64,000 nucleotides of DNA from Aedoeadaptatus acetigenes (GTDB lineage: Bacteria > Bacillota > Clostridia > Tissierellales > Peptoniphilaceae): positions 1 to 64,000 of the forward strand of contig NZ_JAOQJD010000007.1 in assembly GCF_025566985.1 (NCBI RefSeq), read 5' to 3'. Positions 8,194 to 15,641 of the stretch are shown in pieces. Numbering within the stretch: the first letter of the stretch is position 1; each line of letters begins with the position of its first letter. The notes beneath the pieces are model-generated. The model was not told where the DNA came from. It was given only the letters and a program-made list of their open reading frames with translations, and made no database searches. The position numbers and the translations under genes were made by a program.

Positions 8194-8930
8194 TTTACCT
8201 CCTGGGTCGCAAACCATCGAGCCGTTATCCCGGACAATAAGATAAAAATCCCAAGAGATAGCGCGCAGGGAATGATGATCGACGTGTTTTCGATCATGGG
8301 TTCGGCAACTTCCGCCACAAGACCGTTGGGCAGGAGGTGCAGAATCGGTACCATTAAACGCGCACCCCACGCGTAGGGACAAAGGAGCCACATGGACGTA
8401 TCAGCGAACATAACCCCCAATGCCGCGCCCAACAAGATGTTGATGGACACGGCGGCCGATAAGCCGAACTTCTTCGCCAGAAATAGACACAAAGGCACTT
8501 GCCACAGGTTTACAAAAAATAATACACCACTGGCAAAAAGTAGGATGTCCCACCCCAGATTCGGCGTCAGTTGACTACCCAGAAAAGATTGTAGGATTCC
8601 GACACCCGTCATGTGGATGGCAGAGGCGAATAAAAGATACACTGAAGCCACAAGTACTTTTGCAAGCCACACTTTTTTTAGATCGATGTGAAGAGAAAAA
8701 ATGGCGCAGTAATCCAATTTTCGATCATCTCTCCGATGCACCATGGCCGGTACCAAAGCGAAGGTCGCCGGCAATAGAATCACATACCACCAGTTGTAGG
8801 CATTGACAGAAAAGTAGGGCGGCATAAGTACGAAAGCCATGGCGAGGGGCATTAGGGACATGATAACAACGAATGTTTTTAAAAAGGTATGCTTCTGCTT
8901 TAAATGCTCAGCGAGAATATATTTTTTCAT
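8190..8930 (-). CDS. Lantibiotic-immunity type ABC permease (MutE/EpiE/CprB-like)
   Basis: 246 aa with six predicted helices. The N-terminus MKKYILAEHLKQKHTFLK matches the amphipathic start of the MutE/SpaE branch. Overlaps the ATPase stop (8927) by 4 nt and the next permease start, indicating translational coupling. With its neighbours it would export or expel cationic peptides from the membrane. Confidence 0.83.
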   Translation of the reverse strand: MKKYILAEHLKQKHTFLKTFVVIMSLMPLAMAFVLMPPYFSVNAYNWWYVILLPATFALVPAMVHRRDDRKLDYCAIFSLHIDLKKVWLAKVLVASVYLLFASAIHMTGVGILQSFLGSQLTPNLGWDILLFASGVLFFVNLWQVPLCLFLAKKFGLSAAVSINILLGAALGVMFADTSMWLLCPYAWGARLMVPILHLLPNGLVAEVAEPMIENTSIIIPCALSLGIFILLSGITARWFATQEVK

Positions 8931-9634
8931 TCACGCCACCCCTCGCTTCCATTGACGACCGTCATGTAGCGCGACTCTAAATCGTCGTTTTCTGCAATTT
9001 TTTCTTGGTACTTTAATTCACCGCCGACGATAATTCCCACGTGGTCGACCGATTGCGCCACTTCTCCTAAAATGTGACTGGATAAAATGACTGTCATGCC
9101 TTTTTTCGGGAAACTCCGAATTAAATCACGCAAATCCCGAATGCCCTCAGGATCCAGACCATTGGTCGGCTCGTCTAAAATTAATAGCTTTGGTCGGTTC
9201 ACCAAGGCGATGGCAATGCCCAGCCGTTGCTTCATTCCCATGGAAAATTGTCCCGCCTTCTTTTTCCCCGTATCCTTTAAATCGACGATGTCCAAAACTT
9301 CCTCGATTCGTTCGTCGCCCAATCCCAATAACAGGGTTCTCACCTTCAGATTTTCTTCAGCGCTTAAATTATCGTACAAAGGCGGCGTTTCGATGAGCGC
9401 ACCGATCGCCGCTAAATCGTTGCGGCTCCAAGGATGTCCATCAAATAAAATATCTCCCGATGTCTTGTGAAGCATGCCCGCAATCATCTTTAAAGTCGTC
9501 GATTTTCCCGCACCATTTGGCCCAAGCAATCCGTAAACGGTGTTTTTTTCCACCTTCAAATCCAGATGATTCACGGCGGTTTGCTCTTTAAATACCTTGG
9601 TTAACCCCTTCGTCTCTAAAATGTATTTTTCCAT
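8927..9634 (-). CDS. ABC ATPase for peptide resistance (MutF/CprA-like)
   Basis: 235-aa ATPase. Walker A GPNGAGKS, Q-loop region ALIETPPLYDNLSAEEN, signature FSMGMKQR (the MutF/BcrA-type deviation from LSGGQ), Walker B PKLLILDEPTNGLDP, H-loop LSSHIL. The ETP after the Q-loop position is typical of lantibiotic-immunity ATPases, where E replaces Q. Start at 9634 follows AGGAGG by 8 nt; a 14-codon upstream extension lacks an SD. First gene of an ATPase-permease-permease-regulator-kinase operon, the same order as cprABC with cprK/cprR in Clostridioides difficile. Confidence 0.87.
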   Translation of the reverse strand: MEKYILETKGLTKVFKEQTAVNHLDLKVEKNTVYGLLGPNGAGKSTTLKMIAGMLHKTSGDILFDGHPWSRNDLAAIGALIETPPLYDNLSAEENLKVRTLLLGLGDERIEEVLDIVDLKDTGKKKAGQFSMGMKQRLGIAIALVNRPKLLILDEPTNGLDPEGIRDLRDLIRSFPKKGMTVILSSHILGEVAQSVDHVGIIVGGELKYQEKIAENDDLESRYMTVVNGSEGWRE

Positions 9635-9662
9635 TGCCTGTTCCTCCTCTTTTTCTAAGGAG

Positions 9663-9698
9663 AGTATACGGAACAAATTTAAGGATTTTATAAGGATT
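9663..9698 (-). promoter_or_regulatory. Response-regulator-type promoter of the peptide-resistance operon
   Basis: Minus strand carries two direct copies of AATCCTTA (plus coordinates 9680-9687 and 9691-9698) exactly 11 bp apart, then TATACT (9663-9668). Paired repeats one helical turn apart near the -35 position are the usual OmpR-family site, and no good -35 is present, which fits activation by the operon's own regulator. Confidence 0.6.
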
Positions 9699-9702
9699 CA
9701 AC

Positions 9703-9737
9703 AAAAAACCGGCGATAGCCATGGCACAAATCGCCGG
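9703..9737 (-). terminator. Terminator after the RarD-like gene
   Basis: Minus strand CCGGCGAT-13 nt-ATCGCCGG followed by T6. Confidence 0.85.
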
Positions 9738-9748
9738 GTACATTTATT

Positions 9749-10606
9749 CTATAGCTGCGTCTTCTTCCTCTCCCGGAATCCGTCCGCCAGAAACAGTGCC
9801 ACGCCGGACCACACGAAGGCGAACATCCAGGCGTGGATGGTGGTAAATTCTTCCCCCATAATGAAGACGCCGAGAAGGAGTTGGATGGTGGGGTTGATGT
9901 ACATTAAGACGCCGGCGAGGGATAGGCTCGTGTCTTTCATGCCGACGGCAAAAAAGAGCAGCGGCACCGTGGTGACGACGCCCATGGTGGGGATCAGGAG
10001 AATATCTCGCGGGGTAAGGCCTTCTAAATGGCTAAAGGCCACGAGGTAAATCAGGGCGATGGGCACGACCATAAGGGTCTCCATGAAGATACTCAACATG
10101 CCCGAGGCGGTGATTTGTTTTTTTATGGCACCGTAAAAGGCGAAGCTCGTGCCGATGATGATGGCAAAGACGGGCACTTGGCCGTAGGCGATAATGGGGA
10201 CGGTAACGCCGAGTACGGCCAGGGCGAAGGCCACCCACTGCAGGGGCCTGAGCCGTTCGTTGTAAATGAAAAAGCCCAACACGATGGAGAAGATGGGATA
10301 CATGTAATAGGCCAAGGAGGCGTCGATGACGCGGCCGGTCATGACGGCGATAATGTAGCCGCCCCAGTTAACGGTAATGGTGATGCCCGCCAAGAGCAAA
10401 AAGAGCATCTGCCGCTTGTCTTTCATAAGGGCGAGGATGGCGAGGCCCTGTCCCAGAATAAGCATGACGATCAAACAAAAGAGCATGGAAAAGATGATTC
10501 GAAAGGACAAGACGGCCAAGGGATCCATGGCGCCGAAGAGGGGCCAATACAAAACGAGGAAGGCCCACATTAGGTAACAGGCCAATACTTTTAAACTTCC
10601 GGGCAT
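9749..10606 (-). CDS. RarD-like EamA-family drug/metabolite transporter
   Basis: 285-aa inner-membrane protein with ten hydrophobic segments in two EamA repeats. Length, the early YLMWAFLVLYWPLF and the central EAM-type helices fit the RarD branch. The substrate of RarD proteins is not settled (chloramphenicol sensitivity is only the historic phenotype). Monocistronic: starts from ATG with AAGAGGTG 4 nt upstream and ends in a strong terminator. Confidence 0.82.
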   Translation of the reverse strand: MPGSLKVLACYLMWAFLVLYWPLFGAMDPLAVLSFRIIFSMLFCLIVMLILGQGLAILALMKDKRQMLFLLLAGITITVNWGGYIIAVMTGRVIDASLAYYMYPIFSIVLGFFIYNERLRPLQWVAFALAVLGVTVPIIAYGQVPVFAIIIGTSFAFYGAIKKQITASGMLSIFMETLMVVPIALIYLVAFSHLEGLTPRDILLIPTMGVVTTVPLLFFAVGMKDTSLSLAGVLMYINPTIQLLLGVFIMGEEFTTIHAWMFAFVWSGVALFLADGFRERKKTQL

Positions 10607-10663
10607 AATACACCTCTTTCTATGTATTGTCTTTCATCTTATCATGGAAGATTGTTTTTGAGT

Positions 10664-10690
10664 AAAAAAATAGCACGTTTTCCGTGCTAT
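10664..10690 (-). terminator. Terminator of the ecfA-ecfT-truA operon
   Basis: Minus strand ATAGCACG-gaaaa-CGTGCTAT followed by T7. The stem overlaps the truA stop codon. Confidence 0.85.
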
Positions 10691-11430
10691 TCGTAGTCGA
10701 TGGACATAAGGATGAGTCCGTTGGCCGCAGCCGTCGGGCCCAGGTCTTTTCGGTCCAGGGTCTTTGTGGCTTTTAACAATTGATCTTCGGGCATGAGGCC
10801 GCGGCCGATTTCCATGGCACAGCCCATAATGATGCGGATCTGGTTTTTTAAAAAGCTTTTGCCGAAAAAATCCACCTCGATGATCTCTCCCGACCGGGTG
10901 ACGGTGATTTCGTCGATGGCCCGTTTGGGATTGGCCGGGGATGCGTAGCGGCCGATAAAGGCGGAAAAGTCGTGAAAGCCTTCGATTTGTTTCAGGGCCC
11001 GCGCCATGCGCTCCACATCCAGAGGAAAGGGGGCGTGGACGGCAAAACGATCCAACATGCCGTTTCTGTGTTTCGTGTTGTAGATGCGGTACTTGTAATG
11101 CTTTTTCTTGGCGCCGTAGCGGGCGTGAAAATCCGCGGGCACCTCCACGGCCTCGACGATGCTTAGATCCCGAGGCAGATGGTAGTTCACCACGCGGGGG
11201 AAGTTGCCCAAATCGATGGGCGTATCGGAGAGGAAGTTGGCCTTCTGCCCCAGGGCGTGGACGCCTTTGTCTGTGCGTCCCGCCGATTGCAGAGCCACGT
11301 CGTGGCCCACGGTCTTTTCCAGTGCCGCCTTCAGAAGGGTCTCCACGGTGCGGAGCTTTTTCGGCCCCTGATCCTGGTAGCCGTGAAAGTTCGTGCCGTC
11401 GTAGGCCACGGTGATTAAAATGTTTCTCAT
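10687..11430 (-). CDS. truA: tRNA pseudouridine(38-40) synthase
   Basis: 247 aa. Isomerizes U38-U40 in the anticodon arm. The catalytic Asp is in SAGRTDKGVHALGQ near residue 52, and YKYRIYN and FHDFSAF-type motifs follow. Overlaps ecfT by ATGA, placing it last in the ribosomal-protein-linked ecfA1-ecfA2-ecfT-truA module common in Firmicutes. Confidence 0.95.
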   Translation of the reverse strand: MRNILITVAYDGTNFHGYQDQGPKKLRTVETLLKAALEKTVGHDVALQSAGRTDKGVHALGQKANFLSDTPIDLGNFPRVVNYHLPRDLSIVEAVEVPADFHARYGAKKKHYKYRIYNTKHRNGMLDRFAVHAPFPLDVERMARALKQIEGFHDFSAFIGRYASPANPKRAIDEITVTRSGEIIEVDFFGKSFLKNQIRIIMGCAMEIGRGLMPEDQLLKATKTLDRKDLGPTAAANGLILMSIDYE

Positions 11431-12239
11431 GGCAGGGGCACGTGCATCCAGCGGGTGGCGGAAACCAGAATAAAGAAGATCATGTTCACGGTAAACAGGA
11501 GATGGTCCGTACCCGTCAGTTGGAGGGGGTTTAATTTCGTGCGGTGCTCGTCGCCGCGGTAGCAGCGGCTTTCCATGGCCGTGGCCAGCTCTTCCGCCCG
11601 GCGCAGGGCGTTGAGGATTAGGGGCACCAAAAGGGGCACGAGATTTTTCGCCCGGTTCAGCACGTTCCCCGATTCGAAATCGGCGCCGCGGGCCATTTGC
11701 GCCTTCATGATCTTGTCCGCCTCGTCGATTAGGGTGGGGATGAAGCGCAGGGCGATGGTAATCATCATGGCGATGGCGTGGGCCGGAAAGCCGACGCGCT
11801 TCAAGGGGTTCATGAGCTTTTCAATGCCTTCGGTCAGGGCCAAAGGCGAGGTGGTTAAGGTGAGAAGGCTCGTGCCCATGACGAGGAGCACCAAGCGAAT
11901 GGCCATAAAGATGGCCTGGGTGAGCCCTTCTCTCGAGATGGTTAAAAAGCCCAGTTTAAAGAGCACTTCGCCGGGAATGAAGAACACATTCATCACGAAG
12001 GTGAAGATCAAGATGAGCCTGAGGGGCTTGAGTCCCTTCACCACCATGCCTACGGGAATTTTTGCCGCGGCAATGGTGAAAAAGAGCCAGGCGAAAATAA
12101 AGATGTAGGGCCAAAAGGCGTTGATGAAAAACAGGCTCACGATAAAAATCGTCATAATGAGAATTTTGTACCGGGGATCCAGGGAATGGACCGGGGATTT
12201 GGCGGGAAAATACTGGCCGATTGTAATGTCTTTAAGCAC
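11427..12239 (-). CDS. ecfT: ECF transporter transmembrane (T) subunit
   Basis: 270-aa membrane scaffold of group II ECF importers. It couples vitamin-specific S components to the two ATPases. N-terminal helices, then the cytoplasmic coupling region with AMARGAD and AMESRCYRG, the two Ala-X-Arg-type coupling motifs. GTG start follows GGAGGG by 5 nt and overlaps ecfA2. This shared module is the likely energizer of the S components in this window (ThiW, TrpP-type if ECF-dependent, and FolT). Confidence 0.93.
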   Translation of the reverse strand: MLKDITIGQYFPAKSPVHSLDPRYKILIMTIFIVSLFFINAFWPYIFIFAWLFFTIAAAKIPVGMVVKGLKPLRLILIFTFVMNVFFIPGEVLFKLGFLTISREGLTQAIFMAIRLVLLVMGTSLLTLTTSPLALTEGIEKLMNPLKRVGFPAHAIAMMITIALRFIPTLIDEADKIMKAQMARGADFESGNVLNRAKNLVPLLVPLILNALRRAEELATAMESRCYRGDEHRTKLNPLQLTGTDHLLFTVNMIFFILVSATRWMHVPLP

Positions 12240-13092
12240 GTCGTCCCTCCCACCATGTCTTTAATGCGTCGAACGCTTCGTCGACGGTAATGCAGTCTTC
12301 CTTAATGTCGAATCCCTTCGCGACCAAATCGGTCATGGTGCGGCGCACTTGGGGCACGCCCAGGCCGATGGCGCGAAGTTCCTTCTCCCTTGCGAATATT
12401 TCCCGCGGGGTGCCGTCCATATGCACCCGCCCTCGATCCATGACGATGACGCGGCTCGCCAATCGCGCCACTTCTTCCATGCTGTGGGAGACGAGGACGA
12501 TGGTGGTGCCTGTGGATTCGAAAATTCCGCGAATCTCCTCGAGAATTTCGCGGCTCCCTCGGGGATCCAGGCCCGCCGTGGGCTCATCCAGAACCAAGAC
12601 CTCCGGCTCCATGGCCAGAATGCCCGCGATGGCCACCCGCCGCTTTTGTCCGCCGGAGAGGGCGAAGGGACTCTGTTCTCCCTTTTCATCGTAGTCCAGG
12701 CCGACTTTCCCCATGGCTCGGCGCACCCTCTCTTCCACTTCCTCGTCGCTTAGGCCCAAGTTTTTCGGCCCGTAGGCGATGTCTTTGGCGATGGTTTCTT
12801 CAAAAAGCTGGTACTCCGGGTATTGAAACACCAGTCCCACCTTTTGGCGCAAGGTGGCGATGTTTCCCTTTTTTCTGTAATCGACGCCGTCGTAGAGGAT
12901 TTCCCCTTCCGTGGGCTCCATCAGGCCGTTTAAGTGTTGGACCAAGGTAGACTTGCCGCTTCCCGTGTGGCCCACCAGGGCGATAAATTCGCCTTCGCCA
13001 ATGTTCAGGCTGACGTCGTCAAGGGCCCGCTTTTCAAAGGGCAGGCCTTCATTATAAATGTAGCTTACATTTCGGATGCTGATGCTCGGCAT
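12232..13092 (-). CDS. ecfA2: ECF transporter ATPase A2
   Basis: 286 aa. Walker A GHTGSGKS near 39-46, Q-loop VFQYPEYQLFEETI (EcfA-type with the acidic Q-helix patch), signature LSGGQKRR, Walker B VLVLDEPTAGLDP, H-loop LVSHSMEE. Overlaps the end of ecfA1 by 28 bp. Heterodimerizes with EcfA1. Confidence 0.94.
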   Translation of the reverse strand: MPSISIRNVSYIYNEGLPFEKRALDDVSLNIGEGEFIALVGHTGSGKSTLVQHLNGLMEPTEGEILYDGVDYRKKGNIATLRQKVGLVFQYPEYQLFEETIAKDIAYGPKNLGLSDEEVEERVRRAMGKVGLDYDEKGEQSPFALSGGQKRRVAIAGILAMEPEVLVLDEPTAGLDPRGSREILEEIRGIFESTGTTIVLVSHSMEEVARLASRVIVMDRGRVHMDGTPREIFAREKELRAIGLGVPQVRRTMTDLVAKGFDIKEDCITVDEAFDALKTWWEGRRA

Positions 13093-13898
13093 AAGGCGTC
13101 GACAAACTCCTCTCTGTCTAAAATTCCGTCGGGCAGAGGCACGCCCACGGCTTTTAACCGGGCGGCGAGCTCCGTGACTTGGGGCACGTCGAGGCCCAGG
13201 GATTTCATGGTGTCCACTTGATTAAACACGTCCCGGGGCGGCCCCTCGAGAATGAGTTTCCCCTCTTCCATGACCGCCACGCGATCCGCCTGCACGGCTT
13301 CGTTCATAAAGTGGGTGATGAGGATAATGGTCTTGCCCTCTTCTATATTCAGGCGCAGAATCGTGTTCATGACTTCCTGGCGCCCCACGGGATCCAACAT
13401 GGCCGTGGGCTCGTCTAAAATAATGTAGTCGGGGTTCATGGCGAGAATGCCCGCAATGGCCACCCGCTGTTTCTGTCCGCCGGAAAGCTTGTGGGGCTGG
13501 TCGTCTTTGTATTCCGTCATTTCCACTGCCGCCAAGGCGTCGTCGACGCGCTTTCGTAGCTCCGATTGTTCCACGGCCAAATTTTCCGCCCCGAAGGCCA
13601 CGTCCTCTTCCACCACCGTGGCGACGATTTGGTTGTCGGGATTTTGAAAGACCATGCCGGCACGGGCGCGAATCTTCCAAATGTCCTCGTCTTCTTTCGT
13701 GTTCATCCCGTCGACGATGACATCGCCGGAAGTGGGCTGAAAGAGGCCGTTTAAACACTTGGCCAAGGTGGATTTGCCGCTGCCGTTGTGGCCCAAGACG
13801 GCGATAAATTCGCCCTTCTCGATGGAAAGGCTCACATCGTCCACCGCCGATTTCACGGCTTCTTCATATGAATAGACTAAATTTTTGATCTCGATCAT
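13065..13898 (-). CDS. ecfA1: ECF transporter ATPase A1
   Basis: 277 aa. Walker A GHNGSGKS, Q-loop VFQNPDNQIVATVVEEDVAFG (given in part; the classic EcfA1 form), signature LSGGQKQR, Walker B YIILDEPTAMLDP, H-loop ILITHFMNE. First gene of its module. A TATAAT on the minus strand (about 13936-13941) with TTGAGC 19 nt upstream may be the promoter, though the spacer is long. rplQ does not precede it here. Confidence 0.94.
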   Translation of the reverse strand: MIEIKNLVYSYEEAVKSAVDDVSLSIEKGEFIAVLGHNGSGKSTLAKCLNGLFQPTSGDVIVDGMNTKEDEDIWKIRARAGMVFQNPDNQIVATVVEEDVAFGAENLAVEQSELRKRVDDALAAVEMTEYKDDQPHKLSGGQKQRVAIAGILAMNPDYIILDEPTAMLDPVGRQEVMNTILRLNIEEGKTIILITHFMNEAVQADRVAVMEEGKLILEGPPRDVFNQVDTMKSLGLDVPQVTELAARLKAVGVPLPDGILDREEFVDALCRASASEM

Positions 13899-13981
13899 AA
13901 GCGCTCCTTCGCTTCAACTGTTGCCTTAACCCATGTATTATACCACAGGCCCGCGGCCCTCGCTCAATTTACGGAACATAG

Positions 13982-14011
13982 AAAAAGAGCGAGGGCAAGG
14001 TCGCCTCGCTC
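13982..14011 (-). terminator. Terminator of the tryptophan transporter gene
   Basis: Minus strand GAGCGAGG-cgaccttgc-CCTCGCTC followed by T5; it lies directly after the stop at 14018. Confidence 0.85.
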
Positions 14012-14017
14012 CTTTCG

Positions 14018-14524
14018 CTACGCTCGATTTCGTTTGTAGTTGACGGCGATGACTCTTTCGTAAATGACGCCTAATACCGCCGTCATGGCTGCCGTGGGAA
14101 GGACGACGGCGACGAACATGGCCGTAAAGGGCGCGCCGCCGGGAAGACCTACGAGGAGCATGGCCGTGCCCAGGAACACGGAGCCGCTGATAATGGTGGT
14201 GATGAAATAAATAATGGCTTTTTTTACGGTGCCGTCGCCGGGAATTGCACGAATCATAAGCAGGACGGAAAATGCGGCGATGATTTTATCGCAGATGTTC
14301 GGAAGCTGACCGCCGGGGAATTGGGTGGTTAATGCCGCCATAACGCCGGTGGCCACGCCCATGGCCAGGGTGGGCAGGGGCTTCGGATTCAGCATAATGT
14401 AGGCGATGAGGCAGAAAAGCATAAAGTCCGGCTTCATGCCGTTGAAAAATCCGGGGACGATGGTGTGTAAAATCGTGCCCAATGCAATAAAAATAGCGCC
14501 CTGTACTAATGTCTTCGTGTTCAT
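14018..14524 (-). CDS. trpP: TrpP-type tryptophan transporter
   Basis: 168-aa membrane protein with five or six helices. The sequence MNTKTLVQGAIFIALGTILH... with NGMKPDFMLFCLIAYIML (in part) and GGQLPNICDK is the TrpP family pattern. A tryptophan-specific T-box lies directly upstream, which supports Trp uptake independently of sequence. TrpP has an S-component-like fold, so dependence on the EcfAAT module encoded next door is possible but not shown. Start at 14524 follows AAAGGAG by 5 nt; upstream codons fall inside the leader. Confidence 0.9.
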   Translation of the reverse strand: MNTKTLVQGAIFIALGTILHTIVPGFFNGMKPDFMLFCLIAYIMLNPKPLPTLAMGVATGVMAALTTQFPGGQLPNICDKIIAAFSVLLMIRAIPGDGTVKKAIIYFITTIISGSVFLGTAMLLVGLPGGAPFTAMFVAVVLPTAAMTAVLGVIYERVIAVNYKRNRA

Positions 14525-14545
14525 AATAACTCCTTTTCTCGGCAC

Positions 14546-14812
14546 AAAAAAACCATTTGCTCATATAGGAGCAAATGGTGAATTCGCGGTGCCATCCTAG
14601 TTGCGCCCAAAGGACGCATCTCATTTTAGATACTAACATATCCTATCTCTGTAACGGGAGAACCGGCTCGGCTACTTTTTTTCACCTCGCACTCACAGAC
14701 CCATTCACAACAGGGAACTTCATCGGTTCACACCAACCACCGACTCTCTGAGAAGGGCACCTGAAGCTACTTGCTTCTGCTCGACGTTTTCATATTTGTT
14801 AGGATTACTAAC
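14546..14812 (-). promoter_or_regulatory. T-box leader, Trp-specific, controlling trpP
   Basis: Minus strand. Stem I carries AGAGAGTCGGTGG and the distal loop elements, a specifier region GAATGGGTCTGTG with a TGG (Trp) codon, and the antiterminator box GGCACCGCG preceded by AGGAT. An intrinsic terminator ACCATTTGCTC/GAGCAAATGGT plus T6 (14546-14579) ends the leader. Uncharged tRNA-Trp would pair with the specifier and T-box and relieve termination. The specifier assignment is by position, not by folding software. Confidence 0.92.
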
Positions 14813-14840
14813 AGTATAGCAGAAAAAAAGGAAAATGCAA
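14813..14840 (-). promoter_or_regulatory. Promoter of the Trp T-box transcript
   Basis: Minus strand TTGCAT (14835-14840), 16-nt spacer, TATACT (14813-14818). Confidence 0.75.
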
Positions 14841-14848
14841 TTGCTTTT

Positions 14849-15343
14849 TTATTTTTTCCAGAGCTCTAAATCGGAAAGTTTGCCCGCCCGCTTCAGGGAC
14901 AGGAGGACCAGAATGCCGATGGATGCGCCCACCATGGTGGAGGGCAGGAAAAAGGGAATGTAGTAGAAGGGGCTGCCCAGATCCAATCCGTAGAGGTATT
15001 TCATAAAGGGATAGGACAAGATGGCGCTTAAGATCCCCGTGCCAAAGACTTCCCCCGCCCAGGTGGCGGGAAGGGAGGCGGTTTTTTTGTAGACGAGGCC
15101 CGAGAGGAGAGCGCCGACCACGGCACCGGTGACGGAGGTAATGGGACGGCCCGTGCCCATGCGAATAAGCCCGGTTAACAGGGCGCAGAGGAAATTATAC
15201 CAAGGCCCGAGGACCACGGCGCCGATGACATTGATGGCGTGTTGAAAGGGGGCCATATTGGGAAAGACGACCAAGGTAGACAAGGTGACGGAGAGGGCGC
15301 AGAGAATGGCAGTGGCCGTTAAGAGGCGGGTCTTGTTATTCAT
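14849..15343 (-). CDS. thiW: ECF S component ThiW (thiazole precursor uptake)
   Basis: 164-aa membrane protein with about five helices. NMAPFQHAINVIGAVVLGPW and GRPITSVTGAVVGALLSG are the ThiW family signature stretches. It supplies hydroxyethylthiazole for thiamine synthesis and needs an EcfAAT module, present 1.5 kb away. GAGGTG lies 7 nt before the ATG, and the gene overlaps the preceding glutaredoxin-like gene by 8 bp. No TPP riboswitch, the usual control of thiW, is visible upstream. Confidence 0.85.
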   Translation of the reverse strand: MNNKTRLLTATAILCALSVTLSTLVVFPNMAPFQHAINVIGAVVLGPWYNFLCALLTGLIRMGTGRPITSVTGAVVGALLSGLVYKKTASLPATWAGEVFGTGILSAILSYPFMKYLYGLDLGSPFYYIPFFLPSTMVGASIGILVLLSLKRAGKLSDLELWKK

Positions 15344-15578
15344 TTTCGCTCACCTCGAATGCAATGGCGCCGTCTTCCGAAACGAAGGCGGGCACGCCGA
15401 TGTTTCCCGCTTTTTTCACTTCGTCGAAAGCGGGCGAAGTGTCTCTTAGGCGCAGAAAAGCCTTTAAATCGGCGATGTCTTTCGTGATGTCCACGTAGTC
15501 GTAGGGAATCTTTCTTTCGTCTAAAACCTTTTTTGCCGCCAAGCAATCGGGGCAAAGGTCGGTTCCGTAAATTTTCAT
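15336..15578 (-). CDS. Small glutaredoxin-like protein
   Basis: 80-aa thioredoxin-fold protein beginning MKIYGTDLCPDCLAAKKVL. It has a CPDC redox motif at residues 9-12 and a cis-proline in IGVPAF. The acidic CPDC motif marks a clostridial glutaredoxin-related family of unclear substrate. Start at 15578 has GGGAGG 4 nt upstream; an upstream in-frame TTG overlaps that SD and is rejected. Shares a transcript with thiW by overlap. In these genomes glutathione may be absent, so the partner thiol is uncertain. Confidence 0.8.
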   Translation of the reverse strand: MKIYGTDLCPDCLAAKKVLDERKIPYDYVDITKDIADLKAFLRLRDTSPAFDEVKKAGNIGVPAFVSEDGAIAFEVSENE

Positions 15579-15591
15579 TTTTCCTCCCAAT

Positions 15592-15614
15592 AAAAACCGG
15601 CATGAACTGCCGGC
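15592..15614 (-). terminator. Terminator at the end of the pyrimidine operon
   Basis: Minus strand GCCGGC...GCCGG stem followed by T5 (AGCCGGC-agttcat-GCCGGTTTTT), between the coiled-coil gene and the glutaredoxin-like gene. Confidence 0.75.
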
Positions 15615-15641
15615 TTTTCGTTCTTATGATTTTGTCTGATT

